NCBI RefSeq assembly: GCF_901709675.1
Contig: NC_051106.1
Span: forward strand, 4,040,001-4,104,000
Direction: 5' to 3'
Origin: Syngnathus acus
Lineage: Eukaryota; Chordata; Actinopteri; Syngnathiformes; Syngnathidae
Length of the DNA: 64,000 bases
Positions 36,732-50,900 of the stretch are shown here, piece by piece. The notes under the pieces are model-generated. The model was not told the origin of the DNA. It did not search any database and saw only the letters and a program-made list of their open reading frames with translations. The position numbers were made by a program, and so were the translations under genes. Each line of letters starts with the position of its first letter. Position 1 is the stretch's first letter.

Positions 36732-39700
36732 CTACTCCTCCTTTCTCTTTGCCCCGGGAATCTTTGCTTGGATCCTGGACACAGAGAACAAGTAGGAATT
36801 GCATGTTTCCTGTAGGATTAAGTCACCAGTAGACAGCAAAGCACCTGCTGCTCCATTCTCTCTTTTTATGGTGCTTACATCTTAGCTTTGACCAAATAAG
36901 GATAAAGATGGCTGGCGGTCACTTGCCCAAGTGCACTTGTAACTACTATAGTTTTTTGTTGTTTTATCTTACATTTTAATACATTTAAGAGATTATTATT
37001 TAACATTTTATGTGCTGTAAGAAATTTCTGAACAAATACTCACTTCCCCACCACAGAGTTGACGTGGGTCCGTATTAGTCCCACATACTGATCTATCTGT
37101 GCCTAAGCAGTGGAGAAAAAAAATAAAATAAAATTAACAAAACTAATATTTTTTTACAGACATTTTTGATGGTTTTAGAAAATCTTTACCTGGTGCTTCT
37201 CATAGACCACAGGCATAGTGAACATGGAAACCACAGCTGTAAGCACAGAGAATAAAGAGGTGTTAAAATATTCTCAGTCAACGCTGTAACAAAATCACTT
37301 AGCTTGGGCTAACTGTGTAAATACCTACATGGCACAATTATACAGCAGCTCTTAACACACTGACAAAGACATGCTGCCCTACTTCGGATTACATAAACGC
37401 TAATAATAACCTGAGTGTATCCAGCGCACACGAGCACATATTGCTCCCGGTGTGTAGTGCAAGAAATTAAGGTCTCTAAAGTCAACATAGGGTGGAGTGA
37501 GACATGAGGTGAGTCAGAGTGACCTCACCTAGGATGAGCAGTGTCAGGCCGTTGAAGAGAGCGCCCACGTAGGTCAGAAGCCACATCAGCACAGCAAACT
37601 GGACAGAAAAAACATTTTTAAGCCTGTTTTCCTTTCACAGTGGATGATAATGGAATACAAAAGCCCCCAAGAGGCAGATCCTTCCGTGAGATGTTTCCAC
37701 CAAACATGGTCTGCTCGTCACGGAACAGTAAGGCATGATTCATTTCTGAGCTTGCTCACTGGTATGCAACATTAAATGTGTGACAGCAAAGAATTGTGTC
37801 AAAGGATAACCAGCCAATGATTTAAGACAAGATGTCCAAAGGCTGGCCGGGGGGGCCAAAAGCGGCCAGTGTACAAATCTCCACCGGCCCGCAGGCTCTG
37901 ACATGAAATTAATGTTTGGCCTGTCAGCACTGTTGACCAAAGCAAAAAAAATACACATGCACGAAAATACTATTTTCTACTTCGCCAGAGGATGTAGCAG
38001 ACAAAAAAACTTCCCATCTGCATAAAACAGTAAACACCATAGGAGCACATGCATTTTTTTTTTTTTTTTTAAATCTTGTAGCTATTTTGTCCTTTCCATT
38101 TCTGTTTGAACTGGGAATGTAATCAGCCAACTACTGTCCTGCTTGGTGGAAACCGATGGTATGCAAACCTTCAAAGAGTCAATCAGATCTTGAACAAGGA
38201 AAAGCCTGCGCAGCTCCTTCATGCAGGTGTTGGTGTAGAGGAGGATTTTGTCAGCATATTTGCTAACTTGGTCCTGGGACAGAGAGATTTCAATCTCCAG
38301 GTAGCCTCTGTATAAACACAAGTACAGGAATGGAGTCCATCATTATGCAGTGGCTTACTTTCTATTTGGTGCAGTGGTGATTGACTCACTTGAAAGGATG
38401 CCCCTCATCGGTTTTCTGCACAGCCTGGAGCACAGATTTGTAGATGCGGAAGCTGATGGTGGCAGAGAGGGCAGCCAGGGCTAAGTAAGCTCCGACGCTG
38501 ACCACGCTGAACTGGGTCAGAGAGAAGAGGAGCAGAAGCGCGCTGCCGAACACAGCTCCTGACTGCTTCACATTCCTCCAGTAGAGCAGGTCAATAGCTG
38601 AGGGGGGCAGAGACAAACAGTGTTACGAGCCACAAATGACATAACCTCACATTTTGACATTATTTAATGTACCTGGAAAAAAGCATCTGTATCAAACAGC
38701 TGGAATATGCCATTCATTGGCCACAGCACCCCCTTACCCGAGCTTCCTTATCCAACTATGCGTCACAGGAGTAGTTGTCGCTATATATCTCCATTCAAGC
38801 CCCTTTACTGGTTTGAGTACATTTATCACCGCTAACACCTGCCTCGCTCTCATACGTACACAAACATACATCACATCCAAACAGGCGCCATATTGCACAA
38901 GTTGTCCGAAAAGGAGAATTAATGATTGACAAAAAAAGAAGCTTAATCGGCATGTTTAAAGATAACGGTTCAGTGTGACAGGGCCACGTTGATAGGCGGT
39001 GAGGACTGAGGGATGGCGACAAATTGACACTCCAAAACTGACCGTGCTTCCACATTTGGCCACTGTGCCCCTCTCGGCTTGTCACCTGGAAATGCAAACA
39101 TGTTGCCATGGTAACAGCTGCTTTTTATTACCGTTATTTCCATTCCCGCTGTGCTTGATTTGACTGCCCAACCAGGGTTTGTCATATCTGTATGCTGGGA
39201 ATAGTAGAATCGCTCCTGAGAACAATCCTTCCGGTGCCTTTCTCTTCCTCCCCGAGTATTCCAACAGTTTTTTTTATGCCTGCTCTAATTTTAGCCATAG
39301 AGCTGTGAATGGCATCGTGATGACGGCCATCTTTGCTTGCTCCTGAACAGGGATCTGTGGATTTCTAAGAAGAGGTCCGGCTTTCCCTCGGACTTCTTTG
39401 GACTCGTTTTGACAATGTGTGCGCATGTTGCCAACGTCCCACCTTCACTTTCTAATGCAACGTATGCAACGTTTCTTGTCAGGAAACAACGATGTGCCAC
39501 ATATACCAAGTTATCAGTTGGAAATGGAAAGACAATCGACATGTTCCACCGTCCCTCACTGTGACAACAGCCGGACCTGTTGGAGATGCTGTGAGAATAA
39601 CACACACATCCACAGGTGTGTAGCTTCTTTACGCATTGTACACACACACACACGCACACACTCACAGAAGCCAAAGCAGCTTTACTGAAGCCACGGGGTC

Positions 39701-41964
39701 AGCGCCACACAGCCGTAGTATAGAGGTTAAAGTATTAGCATAGCGCAGCACAAGCGGGTACTGACCTGCGGCTCCCATGGCTGAACAGGGAAAGTGGCAG
39801 CTGCTTTATTCACAGACAAAAAGAGAGCATTGAGGGGGGTGCCCCCCACCCCCTTCCACTACCACCACCACACACACTGCAGTGGAAAGGAGTGACTACA
39901 ACCACACTAGCCAATCAGCAGCTGTCTGATGAGTGACGAGTCTTTAAGGGGGCGTCTATTGGCAAAGAAGCACAATACAATTCAGCAAACGCTTTTCTAA
40001 GCTAAGACATCACCACGGCGGCCTTGTGGCAAACCAACGCATTAAAACTACAAATTTTGTTGTGTTAACATTTAAATTGTAGCATTTGTAGAGATGCGCA
40101 CAAACAGCGTATTTTTTTTTGGGCGCTCCATCACAATGGCCTATGCGCCCAACACCTGCCTGATGCAGTTACCATAGCTACGGTGCTTGCTCCATTTTAT
40201 AACTGAGAGATTGGAGAAAAGGAGGGGACAAAGCAATCCTTTGGGAACAGAGAGAAATTTATTAGAGGCCAGAATCTGGGGGTGACACAGGAACATAGCG
40301 AGTGCGCGCACCCTGTAAAGATCGAGACGGCCACTCCCTTTTTATCGCGGAACGCAAAGGGACAAAAGCGGCTAACAGCGGCCTCTGAACGGTCAAATGG
40401 ATTCAACTGTATATACCAAAAGATGGAGGAAAGAAAGTCATTCGTAGATTTGGTCTCCTTTTTTATATAAAAATAATAATAATGTCCAAATTGAGCAGAC
40501 AACTGTCTCATTTTGGTCATAAATGTTGTGCAACTGAGTCAGGGCCCGTTAGCTGTTAGCTCCCATCCTCATCATACATTTAAAAAAAAGACCAAGTGAT
40601 TACCACCCATGACAAGAAAATGAATCCCCCCACCCGCCCTTCTCTCTTTTTTTCTGAAGTGAAACTAGTTTAGCCTGACCTCATTAAATCACTGAAGACA
40701 TCCTTGTGGCCTCAAACAAGTCATCAGCCCAAGTGTGCAAACATGCAATGAGATTTCTGCTGCCAAGAAGTCTTAAATGTAGGACTTGTCCATCCAACTA
40801 AGTTAATACTTCAGAATTAATATTCTCAGTGTATTCCAATTTTAGTGTAATTCATCTTAATTCCCACTGCTCTCCTTTTTTTTAAATTATTATTTCTGAC
40901 TTACACACCAAGACAACTAGGAGTGACTGCATATCACATCACTATGTATCTAACTAGCTGTATTATTAATCTAGCAGGTAGGAAATAATCATCAAATACT
41001 CTCTGCCATATTTAATGTATTTAACGTGGCCTACACTGCATGCACGTGAGATCCTATGCATCATCATCCTATCTTCAGATCCTATGCAGAGCGGCTGGAG
41101 CGGTTTCATTTTAAACACTTGTCCACTTTAATATAAGTAAGTCGGTGGTAGCGCGTATAAAATGATGTCATGAAGTTGTCATTTACTTAACGCCACTGGG
41201 GCAGAGGCCACGATTTGAAATTTCCTCTGGCTGCGGACGCATCCTATCAGTTATGTCGTTACATAATCAAATTGCTCATGCAGCCAGAGGGCTAATGACA
41301 AACTCAGATTCTGCCATTGGAAACATCTCAAATCAGAGGCTAACTGGAAGGCGATAACGATGCACTGTGGAGGAAAGGGCGCCATTTTCTTTCCACAAGC
41401 TCCCCCCGCTGGATGTAGCCAGACGGAGGATGCTTTTTTTTTTTTCCTTTCTCCCCTCGCCATAGCACGCTCTCTACAAGATACCATCGCGGTCGAGCAG
41501 ATAGGGCTGATGTAACCGGGATGGGTGTGCCCTGGTTACCATGGCGACAGTCTGTCAGTGATGGCCAAATGCTCGTCGCATACAAAAAAGGCATCATGCC
41601 TAATGTAAAAGCGGCACCTTTGCACGCTTTCTACATTTGAAATGTTTTTGCGTCCGCAAGAGCCAGTGTGTCGTTATGTATGCAGTTTAATCTTATCGCT
41701 CTAATCGTTCCTTCCCCCCCGTTTTGTGTAACACAATTGATTGTGTCATCGGGGTGTGTCTGTACGAGCTAGGTGACATTGTTGTGTTCTCCGTTTAGCT
41801 GATACGGTGGCTGATGCGCAAAGCACACTCCGAAATATACATTTAAAGAAACGTTCATGCAAGATAATACTGTACATAGACACAGATACATTTAAGCAAA
41901 TACCCTGGCCCTTCCAGCCGCTCCAGGAGCTTTCCTTCTTTGTCACATCTGCAGCGGGCTGCAT
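36732..41964 (-). CDS. rtn1: Reticulon-1, short isoform (RTN1-C type)
   Basis: An alternative first coding exon at 41904-41964 encodes [20 protein letters not shown] plus one base. The mammalian RTN1-C start (MQ..AD.TK....WS.WK.Q, also 20 residues) aligns without gaps. Its donor (gtattt) has the same phase as the long form, so it joins directly to the reticulon domain exon at 38597 and on through 38169-38307, 37529-37598, 37190-37236, 37044-37096 and 36732-36774. Product 206 aa (human RTN1-C 208). The exon is too short to stand out as an open reading frame. Its promoter should lie just right of 41964. Confidence 0.88.
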
Positions 41965-44900
41965 GCTGGTAATCGCGTTTATCCGTGTTCTTGCTTGCTC
42001 TCTTTCAAAAAAAAATTCTTCTTTGAGCACCTCTTTTGTCACTCGTGCTCACGCTCTCATTGCAGAGAGGGCATGAATGGTTGAGAAAAGGATGTAGGCA
42101 CAGATAACAGGGAGGGAGGGAGCATGGGAGGGAGGGAGCTAGGAGGATGGATGGCGAGGCTTTCGAGATGCTGCTTGCTGGCGGAGCTCACGCTGATGCT
42201 GTGGATCGTCAAATGTGCTTGTGTGTGTGTTTGTGGCTAGGGAAGGGGGGAGGGGGTGCAAATTGTAAACATCACAGTTGCTGCTGCAGAAAATCGGCCA
42301 TGTGATGATTAGTAGCCAACAGGGATGACAGGGTGGGGAGGCTTTTGTCTTGAGAGGGGGTGGTAGTCTAGCTTTCAACAACAAAAGCCTCACCAGTGCC
42401 ACCAACAGACTGTGGGAAGCACAGCAGGCTGATGCATCAGTGACGTCAACATTTGGGCTTGTTCAGTAACTATAGATTTTTATCATTCATTGAAATTAAT
42501 TTAATTTACAGCCCCACTAAAAAATGACCTTGTTGGTCCATTTTTCATCAAGACAAAAATTTGTATAAAAAACTAAGAATATGATGAACAAATTGATTTG
42601 ATATTTACTAGGGATGTTTCATACTTGAGTAACTACTGATACCGATACCAAGGACCGATACCACATGTACTTTACATAAATGTTTTTCCCCATAACCAAT
42701 GTCACCTATTTTAAAAGAATTTGATTTGACATTCATTTATTAGTCCCACGCAGGAATATTGTCCCAATATAGTAAATTTAGCTTGAAATTGTGTAAAATT
42801 AATGGCAATTTTATTTTCTAATAATATTTAATTTTGTAGTCCTTCATTGTAAAAGGGTCACAAAGGCTGCCGCCGTGAGATACCTGGGTCTCGGTACTTG
42901 CCCTTCGATGGTTGAACACAACTGACCCTGCCTGACCACTTGTGCAGACATTATTTATGGTTGCGCTGAGCTATTCAAGTAACCCGTTTCCACTATGACT
43001 CACCGAGAGCTTCTTCTTGAATAATGCAGATGGAGGGAGACATGCATTGTGCATTCAAGCTTAAGCACAATACTCCTTCTTTATTGCCTTGAAGAGGTGT
43101 CTGTGTTACAGACTCCGCCCCCCCCAAACAAAGGCAACTGCAAATAGAAATGAAAATAAATGCGAACCTGAATATAAGAAAAATTGCACAGTCACCGTGA
43201 AGTCATCAGCGACAAAAAAAAAAAAACACTCCCTTGATGGAGAGTCTAGGTTCTTCTCAGAGCCCACCCCCTCCCCTGCAGGCAACCACACCTCACACCT
43301 TCTGTTCACTGCAGCCTCCACTCTGCCAACACCCACAATCGAGTCAAAAAAAAAAAACAGATTCTCTGAGCCAGACGGAACGTGCTCCCCCATCAGTGTT
43401 GCTATGGCAACTGGGGATGAAGCACCAGCCTCTCTGCTGCTGAACAAAGACGCACTGCGCCCTCTAGTGGTGTACAAACAGACATGTGACCTGATTGTTG
43501 GGGTTTTTCTTGTTTTGTTTTGTACAGTATTTCCAGAACCTTCTCACTCCAAGAAAACAACAGACGGAGCCATATCTGAAGAAATAGAAATACTTTACCT
43601 CAAGTCAAACCTGCAAGTATTACAAGCACCCATTAATTATATAATTTCACCTTTTGTTTGAAGAGGAAGCCTCCAAATAGAAAACATTTCCTTAGGCATC
43701 AAACAATATGAAGACTAAATGCCTCAAGGCACCTTAAAAGTCTGTCCCACTTTTGAGATCATCGGATTATGTACACAGAGAGAGGATGACCAATAGTGGG
43801 CAAAATACACATTCTAACGTTAAATGTGCAGCTTGGACCGAATGAACTCCATCTGACAGTGACTGCCATGTTTGCTTAACTTAATCCCAGGATTTAAAAC
43901 AGTCAAACAAACAAGGGTCCAGATGCTGCCCGCTGCACCATCCCAACAATTCGAATTTACACTTGATGCCTCATTCTTGGCTTTCTAGTCTGATAAGACA
44001 GTTTGATGTCTCCTTCTTTTTGCATAGTCAGGATGTGGATCAATGCAATTTAACTCTTTTGAATCTAACACTAGGGGGAAGCAGATTCACAGCAAGGACT
44101 TCACATGCAAGAGGTTATTGTTAAATATTCAGCTCTGATGAGGTTGTCTCTAAGGCAGTGTGCTCCTTTTATATAATAATATGCTTTGACAGTACTTGCA
44201 AATTGTAGCCTTTTTTGTTCATGTTACACGAGCGTGTACTTTTGAAGAGCCGCCGCGCATTCACGAGGCTGAACCCACCACATGGACTTCATTGAGTGTC
44301 TTTTAAACTAGCATATTGAATAGGATAGAGAAATTACCTGCATTTTAGAATTAGGCCAACATAACAAAGCAAAAGAAGATGAAGAAGACATACAGTGTAT
44401 ACACACTCACCTTTTTGTTTGTTCAAACCTTCCAGGAGGAAGGTAGCCGGCGATTTCCCGAGATCCACTTTGTCGTCATTGGTCTTCTTGTCCTCTAGAT
44501 TGAACTTGTCTGGACGCACCTCTGGGGGCACAGTAGCAGTCGGAGGCTTGGGCTTGCTCAGGCGCTCGTCTTCCGCTTTGACCTTGTCTGTGACCGGGGG
44601 CTCGGCTGGCACGCTGCGGGCGGTAGGGACACTGGCAGCCAGGGGAGAGGGAGGGCTGGGTCCCACATTAGGCCCTCCGACACCTTGCTCTCTTTTCGGA
44701 CTTTCTTCAGATGCGGACTCAATGAAGAGGTCGCTGTCAAGCTCCGCCTCTCTCTCCTCACGCAGAATGCTGTAGGCCGCTGGGGTGTGGTTGCCAGCCG
44801 GGCCAATACCAATCTTGGAAACAACCGGGGGGCTGTCAAAGGGGCTGCTGGACTGGTTGAAGGTGCCCTTACTTTTAGGTGGCTCGGCAAACGGGTTGCT

Positions 44901-47900
44901 ACTGGCCTTGGGAGGCTCCTCAGACACTAACTCAATCTCGGAGTCGCCAGACTCTGCACTGCTACCATCCTGGTCCCTGTCACTGAACTGTGGGCCTGGA
45001 CTATATTTGGGAGCTGAAGACTTCACTGGGTCAGCCTTGAACACATCATGGGAAGGGAATTCTTTTTCTGCAGAAAAAAAGGATGACAGTCTGCGATGTA
45101 TTCCTCATTCATAAATATGTGAAACATACAGTACTGTCAAGAAAGGGAGGGGCAAACGTGCTCAAGGGCCCCTTTTTTTATTTTTAAAACTGACAGATAG
45201 GGAAGATCAGTTTATTTTAGGAATTAAATGAAATAATTCTCATGTTTTAAGTATATTTATAATTCATTGAATTGCAATTGTTTACCACTTGAATCAAATG
45301 CGTTTACTTTTTCTTTCTTACTACAACTAAAAAGATAAATGAATTCCAAATAGTACAGCCCATTCATGCTGAATGTGGACAGAAGTATTGGGACACCTGG
45401 TTGCAGAAGAGCAAAAAATTGAAGTTGTACACTGTTTTTGTAAGATTTTCAACAACTTAGATTTGTTGCGTGTGTTTGGTTCATGTCGAAAATTTGTGTG
45501 GTCAGAGGTCAGGTCACTGATGGACCCGAGAGTGGGCCTTACAATCTGTTCAACTTAATCCTGAAGGTATTAATGTGTTTTTCTTCCGCACCAAAGTCAT
45601 CCAAGCATGACTTTAACGGCTAGGCAGGAGCTTAAAACTGCTCCCACAAACTCAACAATATCCCAAGACTTGTCAATATAGTGACTACCAGGCAATATGT
45701 GTGTGCTTTGCTTACGTGTAGGTGAAGCGTTGGGAGTGGAGGCGGGGCTCTCATCCTCTGGTTCTGACAGGGTCACCGTGGGGACCCCCTGCAGGCCCAC
45801 ACTGAGCACATTCTCACGGTCACTCCCAGTGGTAGGAGGGGGACGCTGCTGAGGCTCAGCCTTGGATGCCGGAGCCTGCGACTCGGTCAGGGTGATCTTC
45901 ACGGGGCTAGCTGACTGCGGCGTGCCTCCGAGGTTCCGGTAGGAGCGGTAGTCCGACAGCTCCTCATCAGACGGCTCCTCCACGTAGGGGAAGGAATGGG
46001 ACCCCAAGGCTGAACCGAGGTTCTCATCTTCTTCCTCATCTTCTCTTCCAGGGTTCTTCTCAATGTAGCTACCCAGAGAGTCGGGGCCGGTTGATCCTGT
46101 GTTCACCAGGCTGTGCAGCGCCCCCTGCTGTTGGTCGTGGCGATCATCCCCGTGGCTTATGTCCATGTAGTTGTAGGATTCTGTCTTTTCTGAACCCATC
46201 AGAGACTTAGGCATGTCGTTGGACGGGTCGGACATGCTCTTGGTGCTGGAGCTGAAGTCGTACGTGCCAGTGGAGAAGTGGTCCAGGACGGGGGATCCAG
46301 AGGAGGCCTTCACGTTGTCAGACAGGTAGGAAGATTCTCGACCTGATGTAAAGCTCTGATTGGATAGCAAGGAGGTGTACACGTCACCGTCATCATTCAT
46401 GGGCTTCCTAAACAGGCCTGACATTGGGTCACCTATGTGTCCAACCAGAAAAAGAAGTGAATTAGAGTGATAGCTACTAAAATGGAGATAACTTGAAAAG
46501 ATCTGACGCCACTCTGTCACATGGTTCTTAATGTCATAATACGCTCTCGCCAGACTGAAAGCATGGAGCCGCACTTTTGCAGCCCAGCGAGGCAGCACTA
46601 ACAGAGGCTACTTGTGCCCATGCAGTGGACAAAGACTGATTGTTCAGCCACCAAAACCAACAAAGCCACAACCAAAGTCTATTCTAAATCATGCACATCA
46701 GTAATGTCGTCCCCTGTCACAACAAAAATAAATGCATGTACACTGGCTACTCACCTCCTAAAGGTTCTATACCTGATAAATTAGGTTAAGGATGTGCAAG
46801 ACTCTTTTAAAAACTCTCTAGTGATAAGTGCAGTGACTTTCCTCATCACCCTGTATTAGGTCCAACACTCGACCGGTCATGCATAGGGTCAACAATCCCT
46901 AGCCATGCTCATAGCAAATATAAACCCAGCAACCACTTATACTAATATTTGGATTGCGCTGTGCACAAGTCTCGCTAGCCCCTCCTTCTGTCCTCTAGCC
47001 CCCGCTTCTTCCCGTGCAGGGGTGGGGCTATAAATAGTCTGGCTCCAGCTGCTGGGCTTGGATGATGGGGAGAAAAGATTTAAAACTGTCGCCTTTGGGT
47101 TAGCAGCAGAAGGAGGATGCAGACTTAAATGACAGAGGAGTCAACAATTCAAGACCGCCCTCCCTTGCTTCCTTTCTAAAAGCCTCCCCGCCCTTCCTTT
47201 CTCCCTTTGTCATTAACAATACACCGCTGCGCGTGCCCGAAGGCAGCGATGAAGAATTTGAGACACTTAAGCCTTTTCTTAATGCATAGTTGTGGCCACA
47301 CTGTGTAGACTTGATGGCGTTGGTTCAACACAAATGCCCTTGATATGATGCCAGGGCGAATCAACAAATAATCCTCTTTATTCCAGATCCCCTCAGCCAT
47401 CACCCTGGCAACGCCTTCATAATCCAGCACTTGATTCAAAACACTGACAAATTCTTCCTTCACCTCGGCAGATGTGGGAAGCACTCGGAGCTACTACACG
47501 GCGAGAAGAGAGGTGATGTGTGACGCCCTGAACGGCCACTAATCTGAGTCAGGCCAAAGTGTGGGTAAGACCCCCCTCCTCCTACTTCCCCTTGTTCTCG
47601 CCACCTAGCACAACAACTCAGCGGGTGTTGCGTAAGTCATCTGCATCAGTGACGAGGTAGAATGCTGGTCCACGCCGGCCACGATGGCAGCGACTGTGCT
47701 GTTCCTCGACAAACATGCGGTATTGAACCGGAAATTTTCAATCTGTAGGGACCCACAAGGCTCGGACAAAAGCTTTGCCACACTCGAATGAAATTAGAGG
47801 TGACAACAGAGGAATTCTCATTCCGATGCCAACATAATTATGTCACTGAAAGGATGGCCGGGTTAGATAAAATACAAAACAAAAACGTACTGACGGATAC

Positions 47901-50900
47901 TCGGTGAGGGGGCTTTTGTCATCGTGAATTGAATGCGGCCTGACAATCTGTGCTAGGTCACACTCAGACGACTCATAGCAAACACGTACATCCCCTGTTG
48001 CAGATTTAATACAGGGGGACTTTTTTTAAAATGATTGAAAATAGACGGTAAATTTGTCCGCGGGCTTTTAACTTTCAAAAGAGCAGTAAATGCTCAAGGA
48101 CGATTCAATTACGACATTCTCAACTATGATGTCAGCTTTCAGGAATTTGATTTCTCTCCACGACCTTGTGAAACTAATCTATCTCACAAAGGCCATCTGT
48201 GCCTTTTGTCATGCGGCTAATACGCCAGCAATTTATTACTCTGGCTTTCAAGAGAAAATGTAGAAATTTTTACCATGCAAAGTTTTGAAAATCAGCCTCA
48301 AATGCAACCGAGTGACCCCTGTTCAACACAGTTCTATTCACTATTGATGCTCCTTCATTGATACTATTTCGAGTACCTGAACAACCACCAAGAGTCATAA
48401 TGTGATTGTGCTGGGAGGTGATGTCATATAGGATTCCTTTACAGTCAGCATGTTACTCAAACGTGGAATCATTTCTAGTTTAGCTTATTGTAGCCACTTT
48501 CTATCCCATTTACAGACAATGGGGATGACGAAGTCGGTGTAAAAGCAGGTACATGCAAAATGACTTTTATAGGTCAATAAGAAAAAAAAAAAGCAAGGCT
48601 GGAAATTCTGGACTGCTCCGAGTTGTATCGATCCTAAACAATAGAAGCATACAATTATGGTAAAAAAATAACCATCACTGCAGGTTACAAGGGGCGGATG
48701 ATATTGTTCCATTGGCTTAAAGTAAATCAATGTTTTTTTGGTGGGTGCATATTTATGGATGAACATGTGTCTGCGCCGAGCTGTCAATTTAATGTACCTT
48801 ATGATTTCACTTGCATCACAAAGCAGACAGAAGGTGTACCTGCATTCACTCAAATCACCTCCATCACTATGCAGATGTACTTTTGTGTGAGTTAATCACT
48901 CTAATCCGATGAAATGTGTTGCAATGGCTTGCGCTGAAATTGACTGGACAGTGGCCACAGCCAGGCATGCGAGGTGAAGGACACAGACAGAAGCATCATA
49001 TTTCACTTCCTGGCTCTTAAGCATTCATGGAGTAAACAGGAGCGCATCGAATACTCACACAGGGATTTGATGGAATAAATAAGGCAACGACACAATCTTA
49101 TTGCACAATTCAACAGAAAACTGTAGAGAAAAAAAAAAGTTTGAAATCTACATCGGACTGGTTACAAATCAATTTCTAAGGCTTAGGGACTTCAGCAAAC
49201 CAGAGCGATTATTCACAAATGGAGAAAACTAGAAAAAGTCATTGGACATTTTCAAGAGTGGTCGGCCAACCAGAATTACTCTGAGTGGAATGGCGACTCA
49301 TTCCGGAAGTTACAAAAGATCCCAGAACTAGGGCCTGATCAATTAATCATTTGGCTGATTTAATTAACTAATAGCTCTATAAAAAACGGCAACAATCTGT
49401 GGATTTTGTTGTGGATTTTTGAAAGAAGAAAATTCAAGACAAAGTCAAAAACCACTGGTGCCAAAAAAAGGCTCATTTCACATTTGCCAAGAAACATTTT
49501 GATGACTTTTGACATCACTCCCACCACACCTCCCTACTTCCCCTTTACTGTTTCATTTTATGACAAAGTCCGAAGAGACCTTAGAATGCCCCCTTGGGAG
49601 CATGAGCCGAGCTCTCAGCGTGCAGCTAAAAAGCCCAGCGTTGGCTCATGTGGGACCACTAAGTGCTTTTGCGCAGCCGAGACGCGCAGAGAGGAGCCAG
49701 ACAGGCGTGCAGCAGCCTCACCTTTGTCGTCGATGACGACATGCTGACACCATCGCCTGATTCATCCAGTTGGCACATGTGGTGTAGATTTTAAATTGAA
49801 TCCAAAGGAATGGTTAAATGGTGAGAGAGAGGTGGTGAGACTTTTACATAGGATTGTTAGATATTTCTGGAACGTTCACACGGCAGCTTGACAAAAATGT
49901 TTTTTTTTTTTTTATTTATGTAAGGAAGAAAAATTATAAAAGAGGAATTAAATGCTGTTGGGCTTCTACACATTTAGACCATCATTAAAATCATGGTAGA
50001 AAATAGATTTTGTAGTTGGTGGGGTGAAGTGAAGAACATCTAGGTCAGACACGGATCGATTATTCAGTCAGGCAATTCTAGACAACTGGACAGGATACAA
50101 TTTCACTTGGCATGAACCACTCCTTGACAGGTTATTATTTGATCCAACAATAATTCTCTGGGCATGTATGAAATAAGAACTTGATCTCCTGAACATGTAT
50201 TTGCTCAATCTAACCAGCCAGCTCATTTCTGTATATTTGATTTTTATTTCAAGTACTTGTATGCACTATAAATGATCATATAAATTCAATAAACCACATC
50301 TTTGTATTTGATGAATACAAAGTGCGACATGTCTGTTTGGTCTTAGCGACAGCCGGTGAAATGAAAATGACAGGAGCAGCAGAAGCAGGAAGTAGGCTTC
50401 CTTTTTTTTTTTTTAACTCCTTATAAATTTTTCAGTGAATGAAAAGTTCCAGGCACCAGTTTTACTTGCTAGCTCTAACAGTGAGCCCCCAATTAAAAAT
50501 AGAAACCGCATTAGGCCGAGGAGAAGGATAAACTTAGAACTCAGGAACATCTTTATGTCTTTAGGTATGACTTTCACTATATCAGTTGGGGAAAAAAATG
50601 AAAATTTTCAAGTAAGGTATGCACTTCTACACTATTTGGTACACCCACATAATCCAAATGAAGAATTTTTGCCTTTGCTAAAAAGTTTTAATAGACAAAG
50701 TCAGGTATTATTTTCTCCCTATTATTGTTGTTGTTGGTCAAAGAAGCCTGAAGGTTTTGTGCTAACTGGCTGATATTTTGAACTGATAATAATTCTCTCA
50801 GGCTGAAGAAAAATGAGCCCAAAGCTGGGCAAGCTTATGTTTGCACCCAACATAAAAAGTTCACCATAACAAAAGCTCAATAAAAGCCTACTATAACATC

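Larger units (their letters stand above)
41965..44410 (-). other. rtn1 intron and RTN1-C upstream region
   Basis: Noncoding. Near 42100-42150 there are GGGA repeats, and at 42610-42670 a GATACCGATACC-type sequence of the kind found in degraded fish DNA transposons. The 190-codon open frame at 43089-43661 is low-complexity and has no family resemblance. Confidence 0.5.

Noticed and set aside
42610-42910. GATACCGATACC sequence as a full MITE
   Set aside because: Only one end looks transposon-like; a matching inverted end could not be found.
43089-43661. 190-codon open frame in an rtn1 intron
   Set aside because: Biased composition with Lys and Ser/Thr runs, passing through A-runs and a CTCF-like motif; no recognisable domain and no splice partners.
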